The notes under the pieces: generated by a model | Told to the model about the DNA's origin: nothing | Database searches by the model: none | Seen by the model: only the letters and a program-made list of their open reading frames with translations | Program-made: the position numbers and the translations under genes | Part shown: in pieces, positions 34,297-46,729 of the stretch | Layout: every line of letters starts with the position of its first letter | How positions within the stretch are numbered: the first letter of the stretch is position 1 | From: Rotaria sp. Silwood1 | Taxonomy: Eukaryota > Rotifera > Eurotatoria > Philodinida > Philodinidae | Reading direction: 5' to 3' | NCBI GenBank assembly: GCA_905250075.1 | Contig: CAJNOP010000035.1 | Coordinates: 434,001-498,000, forward strand | Length of the DNA: 64,000 bases

Positions 34297-34792
34297 CATG
34301 ATGATGTGTTCTCTTGTTTTTTATATAGTATAGACTGATACGAATGGGTCATGTATTAATCATTATAATGCTTTAATGATCCTCTATCTATACTGTATAT
34401 CTTAGGCGTTTATCGTTTGGTATATGTGAATATATAATTTCAAGTGTAGTCATTTTCACATACAATTACAAGTTTGATTTTCATTTGTACATTCAATATT
34501 TGTTTAACATATTTATAATATGGCACGTATACAGGATACCATGTACTAACATATTCCGGGATAACTTTTTATATTATGCTTCCTTTCTTGTATTATGACA
34601 GATAGAGTTCACTTGTTGGTATAGAAGCCATAGTCACTATACCAACAAGTTAACTCTATACATACATACCAAACGATAAAAGCCTAAGATATACAGTATA
34701 GATGGAGGACCACTAGAGCATTATAATGATTAATATATGACCCATTCATATCAGTCTATACTATATAAAAAACACGAGAACACATCATCATG
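34297..34792. mobile_element. Nested foldback element (496 bp)
   Basis: Outer arms 34297-34424 and 34665-34792 are reverse complements at roughly 90 percent by eye. Shared blocks include CATGATGATGTGTTCTC, TATATAGTATAGACTGATA, TTAATCATTATAATGCT and TATACTGTATATCTTAGGC. Inside is a second, nearly perfect 22-bp hairpin: TAGAGTTCACTTGTTGGTAT at 34603 and its complement ending 34658, one mismatch. No open frame of note. Confidence 0.85.
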
Positions 34793-35680
34793 AAATTAAA
34801 AAATTAAAAAAGAAAATCAAATTTTAAGACGAACTTTTAATTTTTCGGACTATAGGCACTATAAGAATTCAAACTGCTTAAATTATCACTTGAGTTATTG
34901 TTTTGCATCAAAAAATGAATTGAGTGTTAATCATCAATCGCAATTATAGGTATTAAGTAGGGTTAAACATAGATCGCATGGTTCAATCCAGCGAGACTTT
35001 TTCAATCAAGCTGACTAGGCCTAAACTGCAATCGAGACGCACATTTCGAAGTTTATTCTTTTTCCCAAGAAAGATTTTCCACATAATAAAACAAAAGACG
35101 TGATGTTAATCGATTTTATTTTGATTTTTTATCGAAATTTATTACATGGATTTTTCTCTTCGCAATTGGTGACCAACAGACATCTTTATTATGCGAACGT
35201 TTTCCAAGTTTCATTTAGTCAATAAATAAAAGCAGAGTATTTATTCGGTTCAATGACATTATTCATCCACATACAAGGCCTAGTGCACTATCAACTGTAG
35301 ATGTGACTGTTTCAAATTGAGCAGCAGAAATTTTACTCACCACAGCTCATATTAATAAGTAATAGGCTTCAAGATATTGAAGTGCCTACCAACATATCTT
35401 GATCTTTCGATTGAATTAGTATATCGGCTTATATCTTGTGTTGTTTTTTCAAGTATAAAATTGTTCAATCATATTCAACTTATGATAGCTTTGATAATAA
35501 ACCTTTTACAATGTGTTAATAAATGACTGCCGTGGTTATGAAGTTTCATCGTGTAGAAATCATTTTTGTAAAAGAGATATACCAATAATCGCACTATTCT
35601 GAGCTGAGCAAGCGTGAGCATTCGCTGGCCTATTACCAGCTGGATCAGTATATCAAAAAGTAGACCAGTTTCCAGATCTA
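34793..35680. other. Spacer between foldback elements
   Basis: No gene or repeat structure recognised. Confidence 0.4.
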
Positions 35681-36463
35681 CAGGGTGTTACATAACCTTT
35701 GCCTCTCCCTCTACAACTCAAGAGTATCAATGATATCACACATGCATTTTATACCAAACTAAAGCGCGTCAAAAACTTGATTTATTGATACTAAATGGTA
35801 AAGGTTATGAAGACCTTTTAATGTCGAATATAAGAAATTTTTAGAAATTTGATACTTATTTGGTGTAGAAAAGTAAGATACTAGTAGTTCAAAAATGGAG
35901 TGAAAATTTGTTCTTGGATATTTTTACATGATTCGGTAGAGCTCGTCGAGCTGTGGTAAATTGTACATTTCAAAAGTATTTTGAGGCATCTTTTTGAGAT
36001 TAAAAGTTCAAAAACCTATTTGGGAAATCTCAAAAAATGTTCAAAAACTTCAATTTTTCCATATGAAAGAAAAACACTCGATTTTTCAATAACATTAGCT
36101 TTTGTTCATTATTTTTGCTGTCTCAGACGTTTCGAAATATACTCATCCGATGTCGCGTGAAAAACAGCATCCAATGAGCACATTTTGAAACGTCTGAGAC
36201 AGCAAAAATAATGAACAAAAGCTAATGTTATTGAAAAATTGAGTGTTTTTCTTTCATGTGAAAAAACTGAAGTTTTTGAACAGGTTTTGAGATTTCTCAA
36301 GTAGTTTTTTTGATATTCGACATTAAAAGGTCTTCATAACCTTTACCATTTAGTACCAATAAATCCAGTTTTTTGACGTGCTTTAATTTGGTATAAAAAA
36401 CATTTGTGATATCATTGATACTCTGAGTTGTAGAGGGAGAGGCAAAGATTATGTGACACCCTG
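35681..36463. mobile_element. Tc1/mariner-type foldback element, 783 bp with TA flanks
   Basis: Ends CAGGGTGTTACATAACCTTT and, reverse-complemented, CAGGGTGTCACATAATCTTT. TA lies directly outside both ends (35679-35680 and 36464-36465), as for a Tc1/mariner target. The arms pair almost to the centre near 36160: outer 35681-35833 with 36311-36463, inner about 36020-36155 with about 36172-36295, including a clean GCTGTCTCAGACGTTTC / GAAACGTCTGAGACAGC pair. The left arm holds about 180 extra bp (35834-36015) lacking in the right. No transposase. Confidence 0.9.
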
Positions 36464-39022
36464 TAATATCAATCATTTTAGTTTGATTAACTTCTCCATT
36501 TTTTTCGACAGATTTACTTTTATGTATTTATACGTCAGGTGCGCACATAACCTTGTATTAATTGATGTGTACCATTAATGATTTTTCCGATATTGATAGG
36601 TACGAACAAAACACGAAACGTATGATTATTTTTATGGAAAATATAAATGAAAAGTAAAATATAGCTTCGAATTTAGACTGTGCCTAGGAAAATTTAATAA
36701 TAGAGTAACTCTAGTGAGAAGTTGCAGCTATTATAACTTTTATTCATGGCTATAATTATTAACCTTATTCAAAACAACTTTCCTTATAATCTCTAATCAA
36801 CATAATTTCCAACGTTGCACATAACTTTAAACTAACTAAAACTATTAACCATATTCATGTTCATAAATAAGTTACTCTCACAGAAAGTATCAGCGTATCA
36901 TCATCAACTTGTTGCTCTTAAATTATCTAATAAACATTTGTTTTTGCCTTTGTTTTATAAGTAGACAATGAATATATTTTCGATTCAGTTTAAAAAATTT
37001 ACTTTTCACCAATCGTTTTTTTCAATTTCGATTACTTTTTTCCTCAGAGCAAAATACAATTGATACTTAAATACTTCCTGTCCGTTGTTATCTGAACAAA
37101 AACACATGAACAACCGATTTGCGAGAATATACGTGTAAGAGTAATGATGGGTTCAAAGTATGTTATGGTGCACGTCGTCTATATATCCTTACCCCACATC
37201 CTCAGAATGTTTTTTTACAAACCGGAAAACAGTCTGAAAGCGTTTTTTTCTGTGTTTAAATGCTTGTTTTATTTGTCCTATTAATATAATATATTTTACT
37301 CTGTTTTTGTTTATTTATTTAAACATAATCAAAATAATATTTTATAATTAAACACCGAAAAAGGAATATTAATGTAGAGTTAAGCCAATGTGAGCAAAAC
37401 TAAAACCGAATTCAATGCTAAATATATTTTTTTATAAAATATACAGCTAATTTTACAATTCAATACATTATCTGATATATTTCTCGACAGTAGCAGATAT
37501 CTATACTTCGAAGCGAGATATTTCAGCGGCTTCTAAAAGTGCGTTTTTCAACATATAGGATATGTATCTTTAGCAGGTAATGGACAACAACACGCAATTG
37601 TTATTAAGATTTTTTAATGTAATTTTGTCACGTCCTCATCGCTATGGAAAAATCACTTTAAATTTATCGTAGGAAATGCATTAGAAAGCGTTTTTCAAAA
37701 ACACATTTTGTACTGGGTTTTAAAGAAAAAAATATATATATTGCGGTTATTTACTGGTAAAATGTCTCAAAACTACTTATCGAGTAGAATCTGCGATGAT
37801 AAAAAAAAATGATGAAATTGTTACAAATTCGATAAATCGACTAAAAATCAGACGTACTATAACTCTTAATTAAATGTCACTCTAGACACCTATTCTTCTT
37901 CTGAACCGTTGCAAGAAAGACTTGAGCCTTCTAAGGTACTACGTTACGGACATTTAGATAACATAAGAATAGTAGTAAAAACTAAGCCTGTGGCATAGTC
38001 CGTGAAAAATTCTTCGGCAATCGAAGTTACTTTCTGTGATGAGAAAAATCCATAGCTAACAAATCCATTTACAACTAAAATTAATCAACGACAACTAAGC
38101 TAATTATATGCGCTGTGTACAAATAGCTCATGGAGTATAAAAATCAAAACGAACTTGATGACTTTCATAAATTCTAAAAACAACACAACAAAAAAAAGAG
38201 TATTTCACATGATAAAAAGTACATCAAAGTTGATGAATTCTTCTCGTACTAATTGAAGTGTACATTTTAATCAAACAAGTGCTCTAAAAATGATTTTTAA
38301 TCTACCTCATGCCATTAAATTGATGAAAATGACTATTTTTATCAATGAAATTGAATGGAATCTATTTTAATGTTTGTTTCATCACTTCAATACAAGTTTA
38401 AACATTTTTCAACTACGTAGGCACATCATCTTGTATCACATTCATACTTGACGCATAAATACAAGACAACTTAATTTGCAGATGAATGCATTAAAAAAAT
38501 ATTCAGAAAAGAATTAATAGCTATTGATTTGTTGAAGTTGCCAAAAAGTGTTGAAGTACTCTATTTTCGTCTATCCTATTAACAGGGTTGACTAAATCAA
38601 AGTGCTTACAATTTCAACCTAAGAAAATCTATTGAAAAAAAATTTAGACGTTAATTGCCCTAAGATTATTGATTTTTATAACCCAAGTTATAATCATTTT
38701 CGCTTTTCCTCGTTTTTTCTCAATTATCAACTTTAAAAAGACAACAATTTTAATCCCCACTTTATTGCTCGTTGATTTAGTAAGAAGGTTATTGATCTAG
38801 AAAGATCTGTCACATTTAAAAGTGACTTTTAATCTTTAATATTTAAAACGTTAAAAAAAGAACTTTGAAGGCTTAATGCGTTTCAAAAAATTGACTTGTA
38901 TTAATAAATTATTATGAAATCTTTGGTAACTAATTTGACATCTGACATGTTACTAAAGTGAAGTCAAATGCATGCATTAACTATGTTTTTAAAATGAAAG
39001 AATTCTATTTAGACGATGAACG
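36464..39022. other. Gene desert
   Basis: About 2.5 kb of AT-rich sequence with no supportable gene, RNA or long inverted repeat. Confidence 0.45.
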
Positions 39023-39332
39023 CTATAAATGAACAACCATTTCTCTTTGACGTTCATCTTTTATTAAATGTCTTAATTTTTCTATTGTTGCTTCTGTGAG
39101 TCTTTCTCTTCTAGCAATGCTTGATGCACCATATGTTGATCGATCTTTTACCGATCTTCTTTTCTAGTATTCGATCTATTATTCATTGCAATGATTCTGG
39201 ATGCAATCGAAGAGGCTCTTCATAAAATTGTGATTGATTAGTATTGTTTTTTATTGTCTATGTAGGATTCTTCTGTTTTAGAGACATAACTAATGCAAGA
39301 CATTGATTGTATTTAATTAACTTCTCAGACAT
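39023..39332 (-). pseudogene. Unrecognised broken gene remnant
   Basis: The minus strand reads MSEKLIKYNQCLALVMSLKQ from ATG at 39332. It continues through a TAG to QSQFYEEPLRLHPESLQ, then a TGA, IIDRILEK, a frame change, and RRSVKDRSTYGASSIARR with EKLRHLIKDERQREMVVHL to a TAG at 39023. The composition is clearly protein-like, and the final Arg/Glu-rich helix looks real, but two stops and one frameshift break it. I do not recognise the family. It resembles the other decayed genes of the window in having TGA as one of its stops. Confidence 0.5.
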
Positions 39333-39930
39333 AAAATCAATTATAAAATGATTTTATATTGATTTCTTAATACAAACCTATTATTTCAATCACATTTAGC
39401 CTACTATGTTCCTTTTTAAACGTTTTAAATATTAATAATTAAAATTCTTTTTTTAAATATGTGACAGGCATTTCTACATTATTAACGCTTTCACTAAATG
39501 AGCTAGCGGAGTTAATTTATAATCATTTTTAAAGGAGACGTTTTATTATACATTTTCTTAAGAGAAAAACAGTTCTACATATATATTTGTTAGTATAAAA
39601 ATAGTTATTATGCAGAATAAGATGGAACTTGCGAGTTGACCTTTTTTAAATATTTATTGCATCTTGAAAAATAACGAAGTTATTATTATTGTACTCTTTT
39701 GAGAATACCCAACATAAATAATACTCTTCTTTTTAGATATTACAAGTATTCTTGACAAAGTTTTGATTCATTTATTTTTATATTTAATAGTGTTTTTCTT
39801 TTATTGGTATTGGAAAAAAAAGATGGTTTTTTTATCTGTACAAAAGCGAGACTAATAACAAATCTCATATTGCTTTCATCTGAGACAATAGTTTTCATTA
39901 CAAAAAAACCGTGTAAGATGTCTCAAATAT
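39333..39930. other. Spacer downstream of the YihY gene
   Basis: AT-rich; presumably contains the 3' end of the YihY transcript. No feature singled out. Confidence 0.35.
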
Positions 39931-40857
39931 TCAATCATGTTCCATCATTTTTACATTATAATCTTGAACAAGTTTACTGATAAATGTACCGAGTGAAACA
40001 GGTAATGGTTGTACATGTTCAAAAAAGAAAGCATTAATTTGTGCACCTAATATCATTAAAACAGCAACATAGAAGAGATATAATATTAAAATAATAGAAA
40101 AACCAATTTGACCTGTATAACTCGTCATACATTTTCGAACATAAAATGGAAAAATGATCATAAATAATTGAAGAGCACTAGCAGCAGTAATTGCACCGCA
40201 CCATGTTTGTTTAAATGTCATTTTTTTATTTGGTATTAAAAAATAAATTAATTCAAATAAAAGAAATGTAAAAGATAGATTTAAAAAAAGTCCAAAGAAA
40301 TATGTACCGAAATGGCCACCTACATTTAAAATCATACCAAAAAGAATTGATGGATTTGATGATGTTATTATCACTAATGGAATAAGAATAAGAAAAAGAA
40401 AAAGCATTTTTATAGATAATAAATATTTTTTTAAAAATTTTCGTTCTTCAATGCGATAAATAAGTGTTAAACATCGATCAATAGCAATAAACAATCGTAA
40501 ACAACCAATAATAGAAAATAATATTCCAAATGTTAAAATAATTCCAGCATCATGATATAATTTTTCAAATGCCATATTTATTATTTCATTTAAACTATCA
40601 TTTGCTTTTGGTGGAAACGTATTTATTATATTGATTTTTATTTGGTTTTGTAAATTAATATTATTACCAAGAATAAGACCAAGTATACCAAAAAGAATTA
40701 TTGCCATCGGTAATAGTGCACTAAGTAAATGAAATGCTACCATACCTGATAAAACAAATGACCAATCATGCTTAAATTTTTGAATGAATAAGCGATATGG
40801 CTTTGTTTCCTTTTTTACATTTTGAAATAAATTTGTATTAGTAATTCTTGACTCCAT
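39931..40857 (-). CDS. YihY/BrkB (UPF0761) family membrane protein, intronless
   Basis: A 308-aa polytopic membrane protein, the normal length for the bacterial YihY/BrkB family (formerly misnamed RNase BN). Family hallmarks in order: an amphipathic N-terminus, SGMVAFHLLSALLPMAIILF (about 38-57), RLFIAIDRCLTLIYRIEERK (about 121-140), two hydrophobic helices, FELIYFLIPNKKMTFKQTW (Y-x-L-P pattern, about 206-224), GAITAASALQLFMIIFPFYV, then YTGQIGFSIILILYLFYVAV and GAQINAFFFE (GAELNA motif). About six membrane helices are visible. Its molecular role is not settled; transport or envelope functions are suggested in bacteria. There are no introns, while neighbours have 5-20 exons, so bacterial ancestry is likely (inference). 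The ATG at 40857 starts a frame with no better upstream start. Confidence 0.88.
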   Translation of the reverse strand: MESRITNTNLFQNVKKETKPYRLFIQKFKHDWSFVLSGMVAFHLLSALLPMAIILFGILGLILGNNINLQNQIKINIINTFPPKANDSLNEIINMAFEKLYHDAGIILTFGILFSIIGCLRLFIAIDRCLTLIYRIEERKFLKKYLLSIKMLFLFLILIPLVIITSSNPSILFGMILNVGGHFGTYFFGLFLNLSFTFLLFELIYFLIPNKKMTFKQTWCGAITAASALQLFMIIFPFYVRKCMTSYTGQIGFSIILILYLFYVAVLMILGAQINAFFFEHVQPLPVSLGTFISKLVQDYNVKMMEHD

Positions 40858-42693
40858 TATTTTTACTTTTCAAGGAAGCTTTCAATATAATACAATAATG
40901 AACTACGTATTTTGTATGTTTGTTTTCTTTTTATTGTCAATGTACAGTAGCGTGCATAATACTTCTCTTTTTTTTCTCTTCCGTTTTGTCGTCGATAGTA
41001 GATCAACAAATATCTTATTCTATGTCGTTAGTCTCAGAATCATAAATTTCTACGGATATTTATAAGACAGTTATACTAAAAATTTCTCTACAACATATAC
41101 TTTTTTTAAAGTTTTACCTTATTAAAAAATGATTTTTATGAAATTAGTAATGATTTTTTTCTCTAAGTCAGACTTGAGTGAGATACATTATTATGAAATT
41201 TACTAAAGGTTACATCTGTACGTTTATATCAATAAGATTAAGAATGTTGTCACTGGCTTAATCAATCAAACATTATGAAAGATGACTAATATGAATTGAG
41301 TGCAATAGTAAATGTCTTCATATTATCGCACGTTCTCAATAAATAAAGCGAACTTATCATTATTTTTCATTAAACAGATTTTCAATAAATTATTTTTTAT
41401 TAATAGAACTGAGAGACAAATAAATTTCAAATTTTTAATAAAATTATTGTAACTTAGAAAGATCTTCACATGACATGTATCAATGCGGCATAAGGAAAAC
41501 AATATCAAAACATAATTGAATCAAAGAACAATAAATAAAACAAAATACCATGTCGATGTTAATTAGTGGGTGATATTTTCTATGGACCATATGTTTTTGT
41601 AGAATAAATAATCTTTCCGTGATAAGTCTAATAAGAAAGGACTACAGATTTCTGTTCAAAATAATAACAGGTTTCGACAATTTTTAATTCAATCAGACTC
41701 TTTACAAACAAGTAAATTATAGAGCCAGTGAAATATGGTCGAGGTCGATAGATAAAACCGTTAGTGCTTAAGATTTTTTTCAATGAACAAACAGTTCTGA
41801 ATGCTATACTATCGTTATTTCTCTAAAATAATATCTCTATATAACAAATTACAAAACCATTCCAAATATTTATAAATCTAATAATCTAATTTGATATATC
41901 AGACGAAGTGCACAAGTAATATTTGTATATTTTACATATTATTGTTTTTTTGATAGTGCTATTTTAACATTAATTTATAAACCTAGAAGAACTAAAGTCA
42001 TTCATATAGAGTCACATTATCCTTGTGTACAACAATTAATTGTAAAAGTAGATAAATATCGTAAGTAATAAATCTTTGGTGAAAACTTTTTCTAAGTTTC
42101 GATTACCAGACTATAATATGTCATGTATGCATAACAGTAAGGCTGAGCGCAAAACCTGTGACTAAAAAAGGATTTGGATTTTTTACATTTAGCCATCAAA
42201 CGAACTAATTTATTTGCGAGTATCATCTTGTAAGGTTTGCTTTTGTATTGATTTGAATGTACTCTTTGAGATATCAATGCAATTTGTCTCTACTCTAATT
42301 CAGTGTCTAGTAACAATACTTATCAAATGTTTTTTCTCCAAATTCAGATTCTTATAAAAGAACAAAAACTCCATATAAAATAGTGCATATATTTTTAGAA
42401 AAAAAAATCAAAGAAATAAAAGAGTACACATTAAGCGAATGCTTGAGAATAGGTGTCTAAGCGTTAGAAGATTTTGAATCGAAAAAACTTATTAAACAGA
42501 TGAACGAGAAAAAGACAAAACAATTGTTTTCTTCAGAGATCAGATCCAGTAACCAAAAACAAGCAAATAATTAACTAGAAGTAAGCAACTAAACAGACAA
42601 AACTGTTTCAATAAGAAAAAAAAACAAATAGAATTACATTCTAGACACCGTTCTATAAATATATACACACGCACACATGCACATTTTTCAATA
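40858..42693. other. Intergenic between YihY and CNNM
   Basis: Mostly featureless AT-rich DNA, holding the YihY promoter side and the CNNM 3' flank, with a short (AC)n-like run at 42662-42682 just past the CNNM stop. A 28-codon coding-like stretch at about 41977-42061 (+), KVIHIESHYPCVQQLIV, ends in GTAAGT but has no partner exon and stops lie just upstream. Confidence 0.4.
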
Positions 42694-45600
42694 CTAAGTC
42701 AATGAACGATTTTTTGATGATGAACTTCCACCTGTTAATGATGGTGGTAATGTTGAAGCGTCGGAACGAAAAAGTTGTCGCTTTTGTTTTCCTGTTAATG
42801 TTGGAGTATTTCGACCTGATGTATTGGGACTATCTGTTGGCACTTTAGCTGTATTTGATAAAGTAGGCAACGCTTGATTTTGTGCTAATAGTCTCTCTTG
42901 TTCTATTAACGTAGTTCCACCATCGGATGCTATTGTTGGTGCTAACGATGACGTTCTTTCACGTACATTTCCTCCTCCTGTAACAACATCCTGTCCAACA
43001 GCACCACTAAGACTTCCTGTAGTAGTAATAGGATCAACATGATCAACCTTTTCTAATTCTTGTGTTAATAAATCAATTTGTTCACCATCAGAATTAAGCA
43101 TAAGTGTACCACCATTAGCAGTTTGTCGATTTTCAAAATAAGTTGCTCGTACAGCAGCTAACCAGTGTACACGACGTATACGTAAAATTTGTACATCTTC
43201 ACTAACACGTACACTAAAATCAGGTATAAATGGACGAAATTTATTTGATTTTAATCGAATAAGCTCTTCAACTTTTTCCTCAGGATTCTAAAAAATCAAA
43301 TTTTTTAATAAATATTTTTCCGGTGGCTTCTTTTTAATTGAAGAAAAGTATTTCAATCTTACATATAGTGCACTAACACCAAAATAAGAAAATGAACCAA
43401 TTTCACTAACAATTTTTTCTTTTCCTGTTTCTAATTCTGCTTTACCATTAACAATAAGTACAAAATAATCTACTGGCTTGCCATATTCATATATATATGT
43501 TATTTTTCCAGCTTTAGAATCATCTTCATCAAATTCAAATTCTTTATATAAATCAACATTTAATAAACGACTCAATATATGAGCAGATATAAACTTATCA
43601 CGAAAAGGTTCAACACCTATATTTGATAAATCAAAAAAAATTATTTTCTTATTAAATAAAATGAAAATGTCATACTTGTGGAAAGGAATTGAAAAACAGC
43701 TACTTTCATTTGTGCTGATATTTTACTTGCAACAGCATTTGTTGTTGTACGAATAAATGCTGAGAAGTCTGGTGCTTGAGAAAGCATATTTCGTACTTTA
43801 CGACGATTATCAGCTAAAATGAAATATTTTAATTTTAATTTTAGTTATACATTTCTCTTTTGATCGTTCTACTTACTAAAGACATCAGTTTCATCAATAA
43901 TTTCTTCTTGAATCATTTCTTCAATAATATCTTCTAATGTAACAATACCAACAGCTTTTGCTTTTGGATCTTTCTCACTTGTATTATCATATTCAACAAC
44001 AACACCCAAATGGTATTGTTCTAAGAAAAAGTTTAAAAATATATATCATCATTAGTCATTAACTTCTATTTTCTATTTTTACCTTTTTTAAATAGATTAA
44101 ATACGTCATAACTTGAATCATCTGGTGTTATAGCTGTACCATAACGATGTTTATAGAAGTTCATTATATTTCTTACAGTAAATTTTCCTGATTCCGTATC
44201 AAGTAAAGCAAAATCACGTATGTTTACAAGACCAATGATATTATCCCTAAAAATATAGTCGAGATAGTCTATTAAGGTTTTTCTTTTCTATATTCAAAAA
44301 TAATAAACGAACCGTCGTCCTTCATAAACAGGTATTCTTGAATATCCATAACCATGTACATTTAAAACAAGTTCATCATCAACAATACGGTTTGCTTCAA
44401 GCATAAAAACATCAATTAAGTTTGTCATAACATCACGAATTTTTTTGCCTTTCAAACTAAGTACACCAGTCATAATAAGTTTTTCACGATCTTCAATATC
44501 AGTTGTTTGTGTATGTTTTAATAGAGCACTCATTTGATCACGTGTATAACGTGCACCAACTTCTTCGCCTTCAATTATAGAAAACAAAAAGAAAACACAG
44601 TATATTTTTCGATCAATTACAAATATTATTTTTTCTTATGAAAATGATTTGCTAGTTCAAATTAATAAATTTCCTCGAAACTTACAAAAAAAACAAGCGA
44701 TATGAGTCCGAAAAACAGGAAGCCAATCATCATTCTCTAGTAAGAATATTTTGACATCGAAAAAAAGGAGTACAATCGGAGAACTAGAGCATTTTTTAGT
44801 ATATATTACTAGTCGACAATTCAATTATGACCATTTTCATAGACGATTAACCAATATATATATGTGTCAACAATTTAAAACAGAAATAATTCATCATTCA
44901 AACTTAAACTTCTATGTAAAACAAAAAGTTTCAATAAAACTTCATCAAAAAAAAAAAACTTTATCTAAATTGTCTGATAAATATTTTTTTTCATTTCAAG
45001 GATTTCTTTTCGAAATATTTATTCAGGTTATGATTAATATAAAAGTAGTTTTAGATTCAAATATCCTTGTTAATCACTGTTTGATAAGTACTACATAGTA
45101 AGATGAACCTATCAGTTATCTTATAGAACTATGCAAACGAACACAGCTTTTAAAGCAAAAATAATTTCTCAGCTAATTCAATTCTAGATATTTTCATGAT
45201 AAAAATCTTAGTATAACGTATAAATAAAATGTAAAATTCTCACCTAGAATTATATCCAGTAATTTACTCAATGGAAAAGATATTGGAAATGTTGCAACCA
45301 TAAAAAATTGTGTTAAACGAATTGTTCGTGAACCAACTTTAAGACCATGTCGTGAACATATAGCTTGTGGAATAATTTCACCAAAAATAACAATTGCTAA
45401 TGTTGCACCAGCAACAGCTAATCCACCACTAATTAATGTATCAAGTAAAATAGTTGTCGTTGAATTAACCAAAACATTTCCCAATAAAATCGTACATAAT
45501 AAAAAGTTACCATGTTTACGTACTGGATAGATTTTTTTTGCATATTTTCGATCATTTGGTGTGCCAGCTTCTTGTATAACAATTAAATCATGTGGTGTTA

Positions 45601-46729
45601 ATGACATTAAACCAAGATTCAATCCAGAAAAAAGACCTGATAATGATAGAAGACAAACTAAACATATTACTGTTGCCCAAACAGGTAATGCACGACGAGT
45701 AACTCGAATTTTTAACGCAGGTCTTTTTTAAAAAAAAAGAATAAATTAAATAAAAAACAAACTGAAAAAATTGAATTTTGTATTCATACCGATTTCCTTG
45801 ATGAAATACTTCATTGGAATTAAGTGGTGTTAAACACATATATAAAGTTGAATTATAATACGGCAAATTAAAGTCAATAAAAGCACGTTCGCTCATGCGT
45901 TCGTGTGGATCTGTTGCATCAACATTTAATGTATAGATTTTACTTTTACGTTCCCATTGACAAGATTCAGGATGAGTTGTAAATGATAATTGGGCACCAT
46001 GAAGATTTTCACCTAAAAAGAAAATATAATAAGGTTTTATTAATTAATTAATTCTAAAAGTAGACAAAACTATTTTTTGTTCTTTAAATAATTATAATTC
46101 GAGGATTTATTTTTAGACCATCATTATTTGGTATCTTCTACTATTGAAAGAATGGTATCAAGTAGTTTTTTTAAACTAACTCATTCATCTTCATCGCTAT
46201 TGAAATCAAAGTTTTAACCACTTGAAAGAAAAATAGAAATAGAGTTATAAAAATAACACCATCAAAAACATAATCAATGAAAGACTTTGAAATGTATTAA
46301 GCTTAAAATTTCAGCTATTTGTAAATATTCTTTCGCATACCATATATTGCAAATTGAGTTGGTGTATCTCTCTGTATTTCCCATTCTTGTTCACCACCAC
46401 TATTAAATACATGATCACCTTTAGCTACTGGAAGCATTGTTAATAAATATGTTTCTGTACGTGTTGACGGTAATTGATCTTTATCAGCTGTATGGAATTT
46501 TTCATTCTGTTCTCGACTTCTTTTAATAATTGATCCCACTTGAACTTTTTGTCGAGATTCCTTAAATAAAAAGAAATAATCATTATTCTTTTTTAAGAAA
46601 AAAAAAAATGAAAGAAAAGTCTTCTACCTGATTAACATCATTATGAGTATTTTCAATTGAAAGTGTTGTAATTATTGATATAATTGAACTCAGAACAATT
46701 AAATGGAAAAAATAACGATAAAAATACAT
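42694..46729 (-). CDS. CNNM: CNNM-family magnesium transport protein (cyclin M / ACDP), 10 exons
   Basis: An 857-aa protein (human CNNM2 is 875). Exons from the 5' end: 46628-46729, 46341-46560, 45790-46012, 45244-45722, 44313-44568, 44083-44246, 43877-44020, 43676-43813, 43363-43616 and 42694-43287; all phases agree. Order: signal peptide ([20 protein letters not shown]), extracellular domain with TPTQFAIYG, then the DUF21 transmembrane domain (about 182-341; [48 protein letters not shown]). A paired CBS module follows (about 341-529; [40 protein letters not shown]), then a cyclic-nucleotide-binding-like domain (about 530-720) and a low-complexity Ser/Thr/Gly tail. CNNMs move or regulate Mg2+ at the plasma membrane. 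Intron 4 (44569-45243) is the only long one. The paralogue (1-4) cannot be decided. Confidence 0.93.
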
